A stretch of DNA of 64,000 nt. Origin: Lagopus muta. Lineage: Eukaryota > Chordata > Aves > Galliformes > Phasianidae. Positions 35,031-46,540 of this stretch are shown here, piece by piece; the stretch's first letter is position 1, and each line of letters begins with the position of its first letter. Location: the NCBI RefSeq assembly GCF_023343835.1, contig NC_064443.1:18487501-18551500 (forward strand), written 5' to 3'. The notes under the pieces are model-generated. The model saw only the letters and a program-made list of their open reading frames with translations, did not search any database and had not been told where the DNA came from. Position numbers and translations under genes: made by a program.

Positions 35031-37601
35031 GCGGTGCGGGGCGGGGGTCAGCGGTCGTCGTTGGGGGGGAGACAGGGAGCTGAGCTGTGGGGTGCTCCGG
35101 AGCTGGGGGAGGGGGCGTCCGCTCAGCGATAATTCGGGGGGAAATCAAAAAGAAAGGCTGCGTGCTGAGGGGTGGGGGGCGGAGAGAGCTCGTGAGTATT
35201 TGGGGTGGGGGGTGGGGGGCGCAAGGAAAAAAAAAAAAAAAGAAGAAAGAACCGAGGGTGGAATGCGGAGTGCGTATAGCGATTATTTGGGAAGGAGGGA
35301 AAAAAAAAAGAACGCGAAAAGGACGGAGGGTGGGTGCGGAGCGCTGACCCGCCGCTCCTTGCAGGACACCTACAAGCTGCCCCACAGGCTGATAGAGAAG
35401 AAGCGGCGCGATAGGATCAACGAGTGCATCGCCCAGCTCAAGGACCTGCTGCCCGAGCACCTCAAGCTGACGGTACGGGCACTCCGCGCACCGCTCCGGG
35501 GCTCCGGGCCCGGCCCTGCGCTGCGCTGAGCGCGCGGTGCCGGCGGGGGCAGCAGCGCTGAGGCGCAGAGCTCTGCTCGGGGCCGGCCGTCCCCAAATAC
35601 CCCCGGGATAGGGGACCGGGGGCTGCCCCGCGGTGCTCTCTGTGTGTTCCGTGCATATTCCGGATATTTCTGTTCACAGGAAGCACGTCTTGTGCTTTCC
35701 CCAATTAGCAGCGCTGCCCCCCGACCCCCTTCCCCAATTCGCCCCCATCTCTGCCGTGGGAATGTCCCCCAGTGCCCGTCCCACCCCGCAGCTGTGTCCA
35801 ACGCGCTGTGTGCTCTGCCTGCAGACCCTGGGCCACCTGGAGAAGGCGGTGGTGCTGGAGCTGACCCTGAAGCACGTGAAGGCTCTGACCGCGCTCATCG
35901 AGCAGCAGCAGCAGAAGATCCTGGCACTGCAGAGCGGGCTGCAGGCGGGTGCGTGAGTGCGCCGTGCGGGGCCTGGCGGGGCTGCGGGGACACTGCGTGG
36001 GGAAGGGGAGGCTGTGCCTCTGCCCTTTGACTGCTGTCGGTTTCTCTCGCTTGGCTCGTGGGCTCATGCAGAACAAGTGCAGCTCTCTGCAGGGTCAGTG
36101 CCAAGTGCGCCGTGCGGTCGCTTTAATTTTAAAGTGGATTTTAAATTGTTTTATTTAAAGCCCAGCTTTGCTGTGATGTCCTCTCCAAAGCTGTTCAGCT
36201 CTCTCCATTCATGACCACGAGCTTTGGATCCTAGTTCTGCTCTTTCCTTTTCCCCCAGAGCACACAAACGCCGCTATCTGTGTGCAGATCTCTGTGCCCT
36301 CTCACTCTGCAGGCAGAAGGGGCCTGGCACAGCAGCTGCTTGCTCCCTGTGCTTCCTCCTGCTGCTTGCACATGTGGCACTCACGTGGGTCTGATAAAGT
36401 CAGACTGAGTTTGGCTGGGCAGGTCCCACTGCCCTGCAGGGTCAGCACGGGGGGAGACCCGTTGGCACCGGGGGAACCTGTGGCACCAGGGGGGTCCTGC
36501 TGGGTCTGGGGTGCACTGGCTGCTTGCTCCCCAGTGGATGTGCCAGATGCAGTAAATGCAGAACTGAAAGATGAAGGGCATGGGTAGAAGTGAATGGAAG
36601 GATGTGAAAGGAGCAGGTTGGAATCTGGTGCATAAGTCGTGGGAACTCAGGTTGGCCACCGAGTTTGCTCTGCTGGCTGTGTCGTACCGAAAGTGTGCTG
36701 TCAGCCTGGAGGTGGTAATGAAAGTATTTGGCGTGCTGTTAATTTTTAATTTCTCCCTGTTAATGTTTCCTCAGGTGACCTGTCAGCGAGGAGCCTCGAC
36801 TCCAGCCAAGAGATGTTCCGCTCCGGCTTCCAGCTGTGCGCCAAGGAGCTGCTGCAGTACGTGGCCAAGCACGACAACAAGGAGCTGAAGGCAGCGCAGC
36901 TGGTGGGGCACCTGCACCGCGTGGCGGCCGAGCTGCTGCCGGGCGGCCCCAAGGACATGAAGGAGAAGGCGGCGCCGGGGGGCAAAGCGGGCGAGGGGCG
37001 CGGGCAGAACTGCGTGCCCGTCATCCAAAGGACATTCGCTGCCTCCAGCGGGGAGCAGAGTGGCAGCGACACGGACACGGACAGCGGCTACGGGGGGGAG
37101 CTGGAGAAAAGCGACTCCAAACCGGAGCAGCCCTATTTCCCAAAGGATACCGAACTGAAATACGCCGTCCAGGAGAGGATCGGTTCCATCAAGCAAGAGA
37201 GCGAGGACCCTCCAGCCAAGAGGAGCAGGCTGGAGGTGCCCGATGACGACAGCCCCTTTGGCGGCGAGGTGATGGGCACTGCAGGTGGCTTCCTGCCCCC
37301 CCACGCCCACCAGCCCCCCTTGTGCCTGCCCTTCTACCTGATCCCACCGTCCGCCACCGCCTACCTGCCCATGCTGGAGAAGTGCTGGTACCCGGCCTCT
37401 GTCCCTGTGCTGTACCCTGGGCTGCCCACGCCCGCTGCCGCCGCGCTCACCGGCTTTGTGGGCCCCGACAAGCTGTCCCCCCCACTGCTGCTGCCCCAGA
37501 GACTGCCCTCCCCGGGGCCTGCCCGCTCCCCCATCGACTCCTCAGCCCTGCTGCAGGCGCTGAAGCAGATCCCCCCGTTGAACTTGGAAACCAAAGACTA
37601 A
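34773..37601 (+). CDS. BHLHE40: Class E bHLH protein 40 (DEC1/STRA13), complete, 5 exons
   Basis: A transcriptional repressor of the bHLH-Orange family. In the nucleus it binds class B E-boxes (CACGTG) as a dimer and dampens CLOCK:BMAL1 and other activators. Coding exons with GT-AG borders are 34773-34852, 34949-35018, 35365-35472, 35825-35948 and 36775-37601, giving 402 residues. The start MERIPSAQPPP matches the family N-terminus. The bHLH domain spans about residues 51-107 (YKLPHRLIEKKRRDRINE, with the DEC-type proline at 56) and crosses the exon 3-4 junction. The Orange domain is about 142-180. An IKQE SUMO-acceptor motif is at 266-269, and the conserved end is PPLNLETKD. The human protein has 412 residues. 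The difference I can see lies mainly in the linker after the Orange domain. DEC2/BHLHE41 is excluded by the C-terminus and the linker. Confidence 0.98.
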
Positions 37602-37915
37602 GCGCGACGTGGGTTTTGGTTTTTTTGTCTTTCTTTTTTTTTTTTTTTCCAGTTTGAGACCGTTTCACTTTTATGCATTGGCTGGAGGGAGGTGTGGGCC
37701 ACGGCTCGCAGCGTGCAGGGAGCCACGTCCCTGTCCTCTGTGCCAGGGAGTGTGCGGGAGGATGAAGGAGGCACCCGGCTTGGCCGTGCAGAGCTGCTTC
37801 CAAAAGGACAAGAAAAGAGCTCAATGCTTTCCGCCCCCCTTCTCTGCACCCACAGAGCGGGTTGGCTCAGTCAGCTGCCGTATGTCAAAGCTGTGAAAAA
37901 ATGCCCCGAGAGGCA

Positions 37916-38176
37916 GATGTGGGTCTGTAGGGTCTGGATGTCCCCAGTGGAAGGTATGGATGGCCCTGCTGCAGGGTACGGATGCCCTCTGTGGTACGTC
38001 GGGGGCTCTGAGCTGTAGGGTCTGAGTGATCCTGGTGGTACTTTGGGGGTTCTGAGCTGTAAGGTGTGGAGGTCCCCAATGGAGGGTCTGGATGTTCCCA
38101 GAGGAGGGTCTGGGTGTCCCCACGGTGCCTTGGGCTGTAAGGTCTGGCTGTCCCTGATGGTACTTCGGGGGCTCAG
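37916..38176. repeat. Degenerate minisatellite within the BHLHE40 3' UTR
   Basis: Repeated words such as GGTCTGGATGTCCCC, GAGGGTCTGG, GGTACTTCGGGGGCTC and CTGTAAGGT recur in an irregular higher-order pattern. The CTGTA(A/G)GGT unit appears about five times. Copies differ by substitutions and by 10-40 bp length changes, so the array is old or evolving. Confidence 0.75.
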
Positions 38177-38255
38177 CGCTCCCAGCCTGGCCGTGCATAG
38201 TCAGTGGTTCAGGCAGACTAGGATTTCTCTCCACACCTTTGCTGATGAGTATTTT

Positions 38256-38265
38256 AATAAATAAA
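38256..38265 (+). terminator. BHLHE40: Proximal poly(A) signal of BHLHE40
   Basis: Two overlapping AATAAA hexamers (38256-38261 and 38260-38265) lie about 655 bp after the stop codon. Use of this site would give a short 3' UTR lacking the A/T-rich distal part. Actual use is not shown by sequence alone. Confidence 0.45.
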
Positions 38266-38951
38266 AGGTAGATGCTGCTTGGAGGCTTTACGTGGAGTAC
38301 ATCTAATGAATAACAAACCTGTGCCCCATCCTGTAACGAGCTGCTGGTGGAGGCTGAGCCTGGTCCTGCCAGGTGAGCGTGGCCCAGCTGTGCTCAACCC
38401 AGGTGAGGGTTTGGGCACGTCCCATAGATCCCAGCACCGCGGGGCCCATTGCTGCAGGTAAAGCCATGACACCGTGCCCAGTTTGGCTTCTCTTTTTTCC
38501 TTTTTTAAACAAACTTTTCCCTGTTTTGTGTTGTTTTTTTTTTCTTTGCACTGGTTTTGAGGACCGGTGTCCAGCACAACTCCGGTATGATTCCCATTTC
38601 ACCTTCCTGTTGCCCCAGCTGTTGAGATGCACTATGCTTGATTGCAGATCGTGTTCTGACCTTTATTTTATTGGGTTGTTTGTTTTGTTTTGTTTTTTTT
38701 TTTTTTGGTATACAGTTGCCTTTATTTGTAAAATCCTGTTATAAATATATATATTATATAAATATATTAAAAGGTAAAGCGTTTCAGATGTCTATTATTT
38801 GTATAACTACTTGAGCATCAAAGAAGTGTGAAATATGAATGTATCTTTGTTTCTGGGTTGTCCTTTGTTTTTTTGAAGAGAAGAGCTTTGTTTTATTCTC
38901 TAGGGAGAGGTACAGTGTTTATATTTTGGAGCCTTCTTCAAGGTGGGATAT

Positions 38952-38959
38952 TGTACATA
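38952..38959 (+). promoter_or_regulatory. Pumilio response element in BHLHE40 3' UTR
   Basis: TGTACATA matches the PUM consensus UGUANAUA and lies about 45 bases before the distal poly(A) signal. Pumilio sites near 3' ends often promote deadenylation. Function here is inferred. Confidence 0.5.
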
Positions 38960-39002
38960 TTTTTATCTCGAGTAAATGTTAAGTAGTTGTTTAAAAATAC
39001 TT

Positions 39003-39008
39003 AATAAA
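39003..39008 (+). terminator. BHLHE40: Distal (main) poly(A) signal of BHLHE40
   Basis: AATAAA within ACTTAATAAAATAATTC. It ends the A/T-rich zone, and sequence composition becomes GC-rich immediately downstream. This is the best candidate for the principal 3' end of the mRNA. Confidence 0.85.
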
Positions 39009-39160
39009 ATAATTCTTTTCCTGTGGAAGATGGGGGTCAGCTTCTGTGCTTTCCAACAGCTCATCTGGGTCCCTCTGCAGGACCTGGGCTGGGGCAGGAG
39101 CAGGAATGAGCATGGGGATGGGGCTATTTCCCATGTGTCGGGGTGGTGCTGACTGATTTT

Positions 39161-39226
39161 GGGGATGCTCACTGGCTGCTGGATTGCTGGGGATGCTCAC
39201 TGATTGATTTCAGGGATATTCACTGA
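39161..39226. repeat. Three-copy degenerate repeat (GGGATGCTCACTG unit)
   Basis: GGGGATGCTCACTG occurs at 39161 and 39189, and GGGATATTCACTG at 39213. The spacing is 24-28 bp. The core GGGATGCTCAC is shared with the larger array at 41.8-42.0 kb. Confidence 0.7.
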
Positions 39227-39229
39227 TCT

Positions 39230-41795
39230 CTTTCCCATCTGCACGTCTGGGCATCGCTCCTCTCACCACATCCAGCTCCAGGTGAACCTGCTCAAGCTGA
39301 GGTTTCTCCCCATCCCTTGGATCCCAACTGCTGCTGAGGACCAGCGGGTGGACCAGTGCCTCTCTCTGCTCACCGCACCCCCTCTGCTCCAGGGCTGGGA
39401 TGCTGTTTCCCAAGGACCCAGGTATGGGGGAGCTCCTCCTGCCCTCATGGTGGGATGGGCTCAATCCCACTGCTCTGCTGCTGTGTGCCGCTCAAGTGCT
39501 GGATCTGGAATCATTCACCCCTTGCACACGGGCAGTACATGAGGGCCCTGCTGGGTGCTGGAGGTTTTTACAGTGTGGAAGACTTGCCAGATGTGGTGAC
39601 AGCAAAGCACTGTGTGGGATGGGGCTGCTGCAGCCCTGGGACCCCGTTGTGGAACGCACACACGTGCCCATGCTGCACGGCACTGAGCAGCGCAGGGCTG
39701 CCCATGTGCATGGACTCAGGCGTTCCGTGCATCCCGGTGCTGGTGTTTGGTTTAATGAGCACTAAATATTGATCTCGCTGAAGGCAACCCCACGTAACCC
39801 CCTTTGGGGACGGCACGCAGCGCTCAGCACAGCCGCATTTCAGCTCCTCCACAGTCGCTGCGGCTGTGCCTCATCCCTGTGGTGCTCAGCCCGCTTCAGC
39901 CCCATCCCCATCCCCATCGCTTACTGGTGGGCACGTGCTGGGGGAACAGGCAGGAGGGCAGCGCAGTGGGGCACACGGGGTCCCTTCAGTGCCACCGCTG
40001 TGTGCCGTGGGATGGAACAGGGGTGTGTGATGGAGGGCAGGGACACGGGGTGACATGGCTGCAGGGGGATGGAGACGGGAATACGGGGACGTGGGGTGAT
40101 GGTGGGGACGTGGGGTGACCCCAGCCCCTCCTCACCACCCCTGCCGTGCCGGGCGCCTCGCGTTCCCTGCCTTGTTTTCATGGTCTCACCCAGCTCTGAC
40201 CTGCCTCAAATGTTGACACAATGTCACGTTTCCGACTGCAGCCTTTCATGTGCAGCCGGAGGCTAAATGCGGCGGCTGGTTCCTGGAAAAAGACGTGCCT
40301 GGCACCCTTTCAGCAGCAACCCGATCTCCATGCAGGCTTGGCACAGCAGCTGAATAACATGGCAATAACTCTTTCAGCAGCGTTTCAACCCATAAATAGG
40401 GCTTCCCGAGCAACCCCCTTGAAGGAAGGCGAGGAGGGAGACACGAGGATTATTTGTCCAAAAATAAAAAAAAAAGAAAGAAAGAAAAAACTCGAAGGAA
40501 AAGAAACCAGAGCGCAAGAAAAGTGAGCAGAAGGAAGCAGCCCCATCAGAAACAGATCAAAGGGAAGCAGGGAATGCTGCACAGGGTCCGGGGAGCAGGG
40601 GAGGGATTGCCTCAAAGGGAAAGCACTGCGTGGGGAGTTCTGCCACCTGGGCTCTGCTCTGTGCCCAGCTGGGTGGGAGCTCTGTGGGGACGACCCCCAG
40701 CCCTGCAGGATGCTGACATGTTGTGAGCTCCTCAGTATCTGTTGGGGAAGCTCCTGTGCAGGCCAAGGGTGTCTGCAGACATATCCAGAAGCCACTGATT
40801 TGCATTATGCATGGATCAGGGCCTAAAACAATTCCTAGTGATGCGCTTTTTTTTTCTTTTTGTTTCTTTCAGGACTCCATTTATGGTGACTTTTCAGGAA
40901 CGGGCATCCCAGGGGCTCCCAGCTCCCCAGACTGCAGTAGGCACAGAGGGGGAGCACAGCCCTGGTGGGAGCAGTGCCCTCCCATGCTGCCCCCGCTCTC
41001 ATCTCCCAGCGTGTAGCTGCAAGTGCCGCGTGTTTACAAACGCAGCATTGCAAGATCCCTTGAACTGTGTCCTAGTACAAAAGAGGCTTTGAAACAAGAA
41101 CCACGTTGTCATGGCATGTTTCAGGCCAGCAGCACCAGACTGAACCAGATAATTGCTGTTTCTGCTTTAGCCGCTGCCTCGTGGGAGAAGGAGTAGGGTT
41201 GAGCAAGGCTGAGCCCTCGGTGTGGGGCTCAGGGATGGGGAGGATGGGGGTGGGGATGGGGTGCAATGGGCTCTTAGCACAACCATGGCGGGGTCTGTGA
41301 AACCAGGAAGGAAAGGTATGGGCACAGTGCGGTGTAAAAGGCAGCGGATTCCTGGAGCACTGCTGGTCCTTGGCACAGGTACAGAGCTCACATCGCTGCC
41401 TTTGCCTGAGGATGTGCACAAAGTGAATGGATGTGACTCTGAACAGCTCAGGGAGGATTTAAGGTCGGGGCCCCAGCACAGATCATGGCCCTGTGCTCCC
41501 TAAACGGGGACTGTGCTGGGATGGGGCTTTGATGGCAAAACATCACAACGGCCCTTTGCTTCTTTCCCTGCTCGCTGGCAGCCCGTCACCGTTTCCGTGG
41601 TTTAAATGAGTGTCCAAAGGTCACAGCAAACTCAAGTCCCTGCCCAGTGGCTCATGTCGTCCAGTGAATAAGCAGCGGGTGTGCGGTGCCTGAATCAAAG
41701 CTCCCTCCTGCTGCAGAGCAGAGCACGGGGCAGCACTGGGCCGTGAGCCTGCAGCGCGTGCTCTGCGCCTGGCAGCATCCCACTGGGAGCGGGGC
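39230..41795. other. Intergenic, no gene recognised
   Basis: No exon recognised. A two-copy GGGGACGTGGGGTGA repeat lies near 40086-40120. An A-rich tract is at about 40464-40490, preceded by a CArG/MEF2-like CCATAAATAGG near 40389-40400. Confidence 0.55.
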
Positions 41796-41799
41796 CACC

Positions 41800-42015
41800 G
41801 GGATGCTGCCCTGGGGATGCTCACCCAAAGGGATGCTGCCCTGGGGATGAGCTGCCCTGATGGATGCTGCCCCAGGGATGCTCACCCTGAGGGATAACTG
41901 CCCCAGGGGATGCTCTCCCCAAGCGATGCAGCCCCGAGGGATGCTCGCCTCGAGGGATATTCACCCCAAAAGATGATTACCCTGAGGGATGCTCACCCCA
42001 AGGGATGCTGCCTCA
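41800..42015. repeat. Degenerate minisatellite, 15-16 bp unit, about 13 copies
   Basis: Tandem copies of a unit close to GGGATGCTCACCCCAA run for about 215 bp. Variants include GGGATGCTGCCCTGG, GGGATATTCACCCCAA, AAGATGATTACCCTGA and GGGATGCTCGCCTCGA. Divergence between copies is high, so this is an old array. Confidence 0.85.
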
Positions 42016-44148
42016 AGGGCCACCCCAGCCCCATCACCTCCCCCATGGGGCGTTTCGGTCCTGCAGCCACCACAGCTGTGTGCAACGCTCCGTGCAGTCT
42101 GTCAGCTGCAGCCGAGCAGGGGAAAGACGTGATGGAGCGCTGTGTCGCAAGGGGCAGGGGCACACAGCTGGGGCTGATGACGGGGAGCAAAGGCAAGCTG
42201 TTAACGCTGGGCCATTTCCGCTGCTGCCTGCACGGAGCCCACGCTGATTTTCTGCATTTCCTCGCTTTGCTCACTTCCAGGTGCTCATCCCAGGGGCAGG
42301 CCGTGGGGCCGCTGCCCAGCGCTTCCCGCTTAGCCCTGGATCCGCTCCAACGCACGTGAGCAGCGCGAGCCCATGGGGAGTGCCGGGAGGCGCCGCTCGG
42401 AGGGGCTTTCCAGCCACATCCACATCCACATCTGAACCCCACAGTGAGGCGAAGGCGTTGGGGAGAGGCCGAGACGGAGATCTGCTCACATCCCGGAGCA
42501 CTCAGAGCGATGACTCAAAGGATTCCTGGCGTTGCTGCATGGCGAGGTGCAACGCGCTGCCACCGCCGCCGTCAGCACAACTGCGCTCCCTCGGACAGCT
42601 GCGAGCGCTCGCAGGTTTATAGGGCTTATTAGGCAATTTCCTATTAAAAATGTTTATGTGAACATATAAATATTAATTTATACAAAAATTGTCTGGCCCT
42701 TTGCACGCAGAACGGCGGAGAGGACACACGTCATAAATCCATCAGAACCCAGGGCCGGGTGTGGGGCGGGGGCAGGGGTGGGGTTGGGGTGGCTGAGCAG
42801 CAGCCGCGGGTGCTGCACGAGCTGCGTGCTGGGTTTTCTGTGCTGTGATTTCCCAATGGCCGCAGGAAGAGCAAGCACAGACCCGAGCTGGATGAAATCA
42901 AAGGAATTTTTTTTTTTTTTCATTTGCTGTCTTATGCGCTGACCGCTAAACCACATCCGTCGAGCCCGAGCCCAGCCCGTGAAACAAAAACTAGGCCAGG
43001 GCTTTTTGCTCCTTTCCCCCCCCCAGGCTGGTGCAAGAGATGGGGAACCCCTCCGTGCTGGCACTGTGAAGCTCTGTGCCGCCGATTCCCAAAGCAAACC
43101 CTCATGCCCCTCTCAGGTGAGCCAATGTGGGGACCACGCTGACCCCTCAGCTGCATATTTAGGGCTGCAGGACCAGGGCAGAGCAGCAGTGCCACCCCCC
43201 TGGCAGCCCGGGAGCAGAGCTCACATCAGGGGCAATGCGGCTGCGTGGGGAAGTTCTCACGTTTGGGAGCAGACAGCAGCTTTATTGTTTTAGTTTGCAA
43301 ACCAAAACCAGCCGGGAGTTTCTGAAGTGTCTGCCATCCCCGCAGAGCTGTTTAGTCATGCCTGGTGTGCATGCATGTGAGACATTGCAGGGGAGGGAGG
43401 CTCTGGGACTTTGCAAAGATTAAAGATTTATGCTGACCCTTGAATGAGATCCAAGGGTGCTAATCTGCCCTGATCCTATCGTCTGCGTAGGGCGGATCTA
43501 TTTCACTTTCCTTTATGGTGCTCCTGACTCACCGCTCTCCCACTGCAGCCGGCCGGGTGGGAATGGGAAGCACTGCCACTGCGCATTTGTTTGGGTTTGC
43601 ATGTAAAGCCCTGGACCTGCCATGGGTGCAGCTCATAAAGGAAACCAGCGTGGATAAGATATGGGCGAGCTGAATGCTTGGAAACCACTCCCAGGCAAAA
43701 GCTGCCGTGGTTAGAAATCAAGGTGGAGTGATGTGCAGGAGGCACAGTGCTGGGCAGCAACGCCCAGCGCGTGAGAAAGGCGCTCACTGAGGTGGGCAGG
43801 GGGTGTGCTGCAGGGCCCCGTGTGCCCTGGGGCCAGCTTCACCCCGTGAGGGCAGCAGAGCCTCTGGGTCCCTCTGTCCCCCCCTGCCTGCAACTTCTGG
43901 CCCCCGGTGCCATGGGATCCAGGCAGCCCCTGGCGCTGAGCTGCTGCCTGGGAAGCGTCTTGCTCCATCACCAAAAGGCTCCCGATGGCTGCCGGGGTTT
44001 TATTATGGAAAGCAAAGTGTGGGGGAAAAGGCAGAGCTGTGTGGAAGGCAGAGTTAATCTCCTCTGCCCTGGCATAAAAAGGTGCGGCAGAGAGAAGCAC
44101 GAGCTCCCAGCGCTGCCCAGGCCACGTGTCACAGCCGTCCTGGGGAGT

Positions 44149-44224
44149 CTGCCTGTCTGTCTGCCTGTCTGTCCACCTGTCCAGTTATCTGTCCGTCTGC
44201 CCAGCTGTCTGCCTGTCTGTCTGT
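44149..44224. repeat. Imperfect (CTGT/CTGC)n tetranucleotide repeat
   Basis: Alternating CTGCCTGTCTGT, CCACCTGTCC and CTGCCCAGCTGTCTG units form about 75 bp of interrupted microsatellite. Confidence 0.85.
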
Positions 44225-44519
44225 CAAGCGGGCGGTGTCAGTCACACAGGGCTGTGCTGAGCTGACCGGGAGGCAGAGCGCAGCGTCTCGGATTTCAGCT
44301 CCCCCGGGACATCCTGTTCTCCCGATAGCCCAGGAGGTGTAAATATAGCAAATGCAAAGCAAGGCACTTTCCTGCCGTGCCTCGCTCGGGCTGCATTTAG
44401 AAGGGGCTGAAGCCTAGCAGCACAGTTGGAAACACCCATCTGCAACTGTTAAATAGGCAGCGTGTTTTATTTTTAGTTTAAAATGAAGTTCCTGTTTGTA
44501 AGGCCAGAAGGGTTACAGG

Positions 44520-44542
44520 AAAAAAAAAAAAAAAAAAAAAAA
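44520..44542. repeat. Poly(A) homopolymer, 23 A
   Basis: A pure A tract on the + strand following GGGTTACAGG. No flanking retrocopy could be recognised. Confidence 0.9.
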
Positions 44543-46393
44543 GATGAAGCAGGATCATTTACTGCGAGGTTTCTTTTCACGTGTCCTTCCTTCCTTCCTC
44601 CCTCCTGAGAAATAGGATGTGGACCGCGGCCGTTCCAGCCCGCAGCGTTCGTTAGCAGCAATGCCCGGTCCTGCAGGGCTGTCACACCTCGTGCCACGGC
44701 AGCGCTGCGCTGCCCGGCCGTGCCAAGCGCCCTTCAGGTCGGGTTGCTCCACCGAGCGCTTATCTCATGTAAATGAACGCTGCCTCTTCCTTCCTTTCTC
44801 TTTCGTCAGGCTGCGGGGTGACGGGAGGGTCAGCGGAGCACACCCTGATGGGCAGCGCTCGGCACTACCAGCCCCTCCAATTAGCACAGCTGGGGCTAAC
44901 GAGCCCACCGTTCAGTGCACGGCCCCGTCCAGCTGTAGTCGATCAGGATGTGTGCGGTGAGCACCGTTTTGGTGCCTCCTTAAGGTGCCCTCCAGGAAAG
45001 GGGACGTGAGCTGCTGATGGGGATTCCCAGGAGCTGTGGGAGCCCTGGAGCACGGATTGGCTTCTTGCAGTGCTATGTGAAGGAGAGGAGGCTTTGCTTA
45101 ATGAAGCAGGTTGGGTTTGGTGGGAAAGTGAGTGGGGGGATTTGGGTGGGGGGAGGAGGCACGTGCTGCTTGCAGGGCTTTGCCTCTTGTGCTCTGAGAG
45201 GGGGTCTGAGTGCCTGCAGCTTCTGGTGGGTGTCAGGTGGGATCCAGCCTCTCAAAGATTTGTATGCAGATACCTGCAGCTGATTCAGAATTAGGGCTGC
45301 CCCGATCCCTGCAGCCTTGTGGTGTGTGAGCACTGGGGCTTGAGTCCAGGCTAACATACACTGAGAAAAGATGAAGAGAAGGATGGGCAGTACGTGGCAG
45401 GAGGGACAAACTGAGACCTGGTGTGGCCTCTGCAGGGAGCCAGGGCCTTCTGCTGCTGCTTTTAATGAGAAAACCCCAGTGGAAATTTTAAACTTGGATC
45501 TCCATCAATTGCTCTAAGTTCAGGGAGCTCAGGAGGGGGAGTTCGGCCCAGTCCGTGCACCACAGCTATCTGCAACATTCACAGCCCAGTGCTTTTTTTT
45601 TTTTCCAGAGACAAATTCTGCCAAAGATGAGCACTTGGATGTGAGGCATTTCTCTTCTTTTTCATCCCTTTTGCTAATTTAATTCCCAGATCCAAATCTA
45701 ATTGTTCTGTCTCAGGCTTCTGTGACCTGGGATACATCGCTCGCGGTTACGAAACTGCCGTGGCTGCGTCCCTCCCTGCAGTGCTATGGGATGGCCGTGG
45801 CACTCATCTGCAGCAGCTCAGCCCAGGGCAGGAGCCCCCAGCTTAGGCACCGGGCAGGTTTATTGCAGCATTGACTCACAGCCTTCTGACGCGACAGTGC
45901 GCAAAGCACTGCATTTCCTCATTACCGAAAGAGAGGCACAGAAGCCACACGCTGGCTCTCCCTTATTTTCATTCTTTCTTGTTTTCTTGGTTGTAGAATG
46001 AGAGCTAATCAGAGCGATGCTCTCCAGCAGGCTTCTGTGCACGGCGTTACAGTGAGATCTGAAATTCCTTTTGCTGCTCATGCATACAAAGCAGGAAGAG
46101 CGAGCACGGCTGCAGACTGTTTGTGCTTTCAGATGGTCTCGCCAAGGAAAAAACAACAGGGTAGCGGGAAGAAAGCGCATTTGCTCGGAAACACGTCTGG
46201 AGTGCAGCTCCCCAGTGCTCAGCCTAGGGCAGGGCAGGGACACAGAGAGCCCTGCAGCCATCCCAGCACACACCCACAGCTCCTGCTGCACGGCGAGGTC
46301 AGCAGCCTGCAGAGGAACGCACTGGGCACGTCGTTCCTTCTGCTCTGCAGCCCTGCTGCGCAGTGCCACGTGAAGCACTGATTAGAAAGTATT

Positions 46394-46540
46394 CATAGAA
46401 TGGCTTGGGTTGGGAGGGATCCCGAAGACCATCCAGTTCCAACCCCTGCATTTATTGGGTACCTCCAGCAGCTCAGGCTGCTCGGGCCCCACCAGCCCGG
46501 CTTGGGCCCCTCCAGGGATGGAGCATTGGGTGGGTTCCTC
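46394..46540 (-). mobile_element. CR1 LINE fragment, 3' end
   Basis: The + strand reads TCATAGAATGGCTTGGGTTG, GGAGGGATCCCGAAGACCAT, CCAGTTCCAACCCCTGC, then CAGCTCAGGCTGCTCGGGCC and CCCCTCCAGGGATGGAGCA. This is the reverse complement of a CR1 3' end, truncated after about 150 bp. Confidence 0.9.

Larger units (their letters stand above)
37602..39028 (+). other. BHLHE40: BHLHE40 3' UTR
   Basis: The region runs from the TAA stop at 37599-37601 to about 20 bases after the distal AATAAA. It begins with T-rich sequence, then carries a degenerate minisatellite (37916-38176), and becomes strongly A/T-rich from about 38640. The last 300 bases (T-rich runs, ATATAT tract, TGTACATA, closing AATAAA) look like the unstable-message type of 3' UTR expected for an immediate-early gene. 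The exact cleavage site is inferred. Confidence 0.85.
42016..46390. other. Intergenic, no gene recognised
   Basis: No supported gene. It contains an A/T-rich island at about 42625-42690 with an inverted repeat, a T-run near 42908-42920, a tetranucleotide repeat at 44149-44224, a 23-A run at 44520-44542 and a T-run near 45593-45604. Confidence 0.55.

Noticed and set aside
34142-35460. Minus-strand frames of 291 and 265 codons over the BHLHE40 promoter and first exons
   Set aside because: These are shadows of GC-rich promoter and + strand exons. A divergent antisense lncRNA is possible at this promoter but cannot be shown from sequence.
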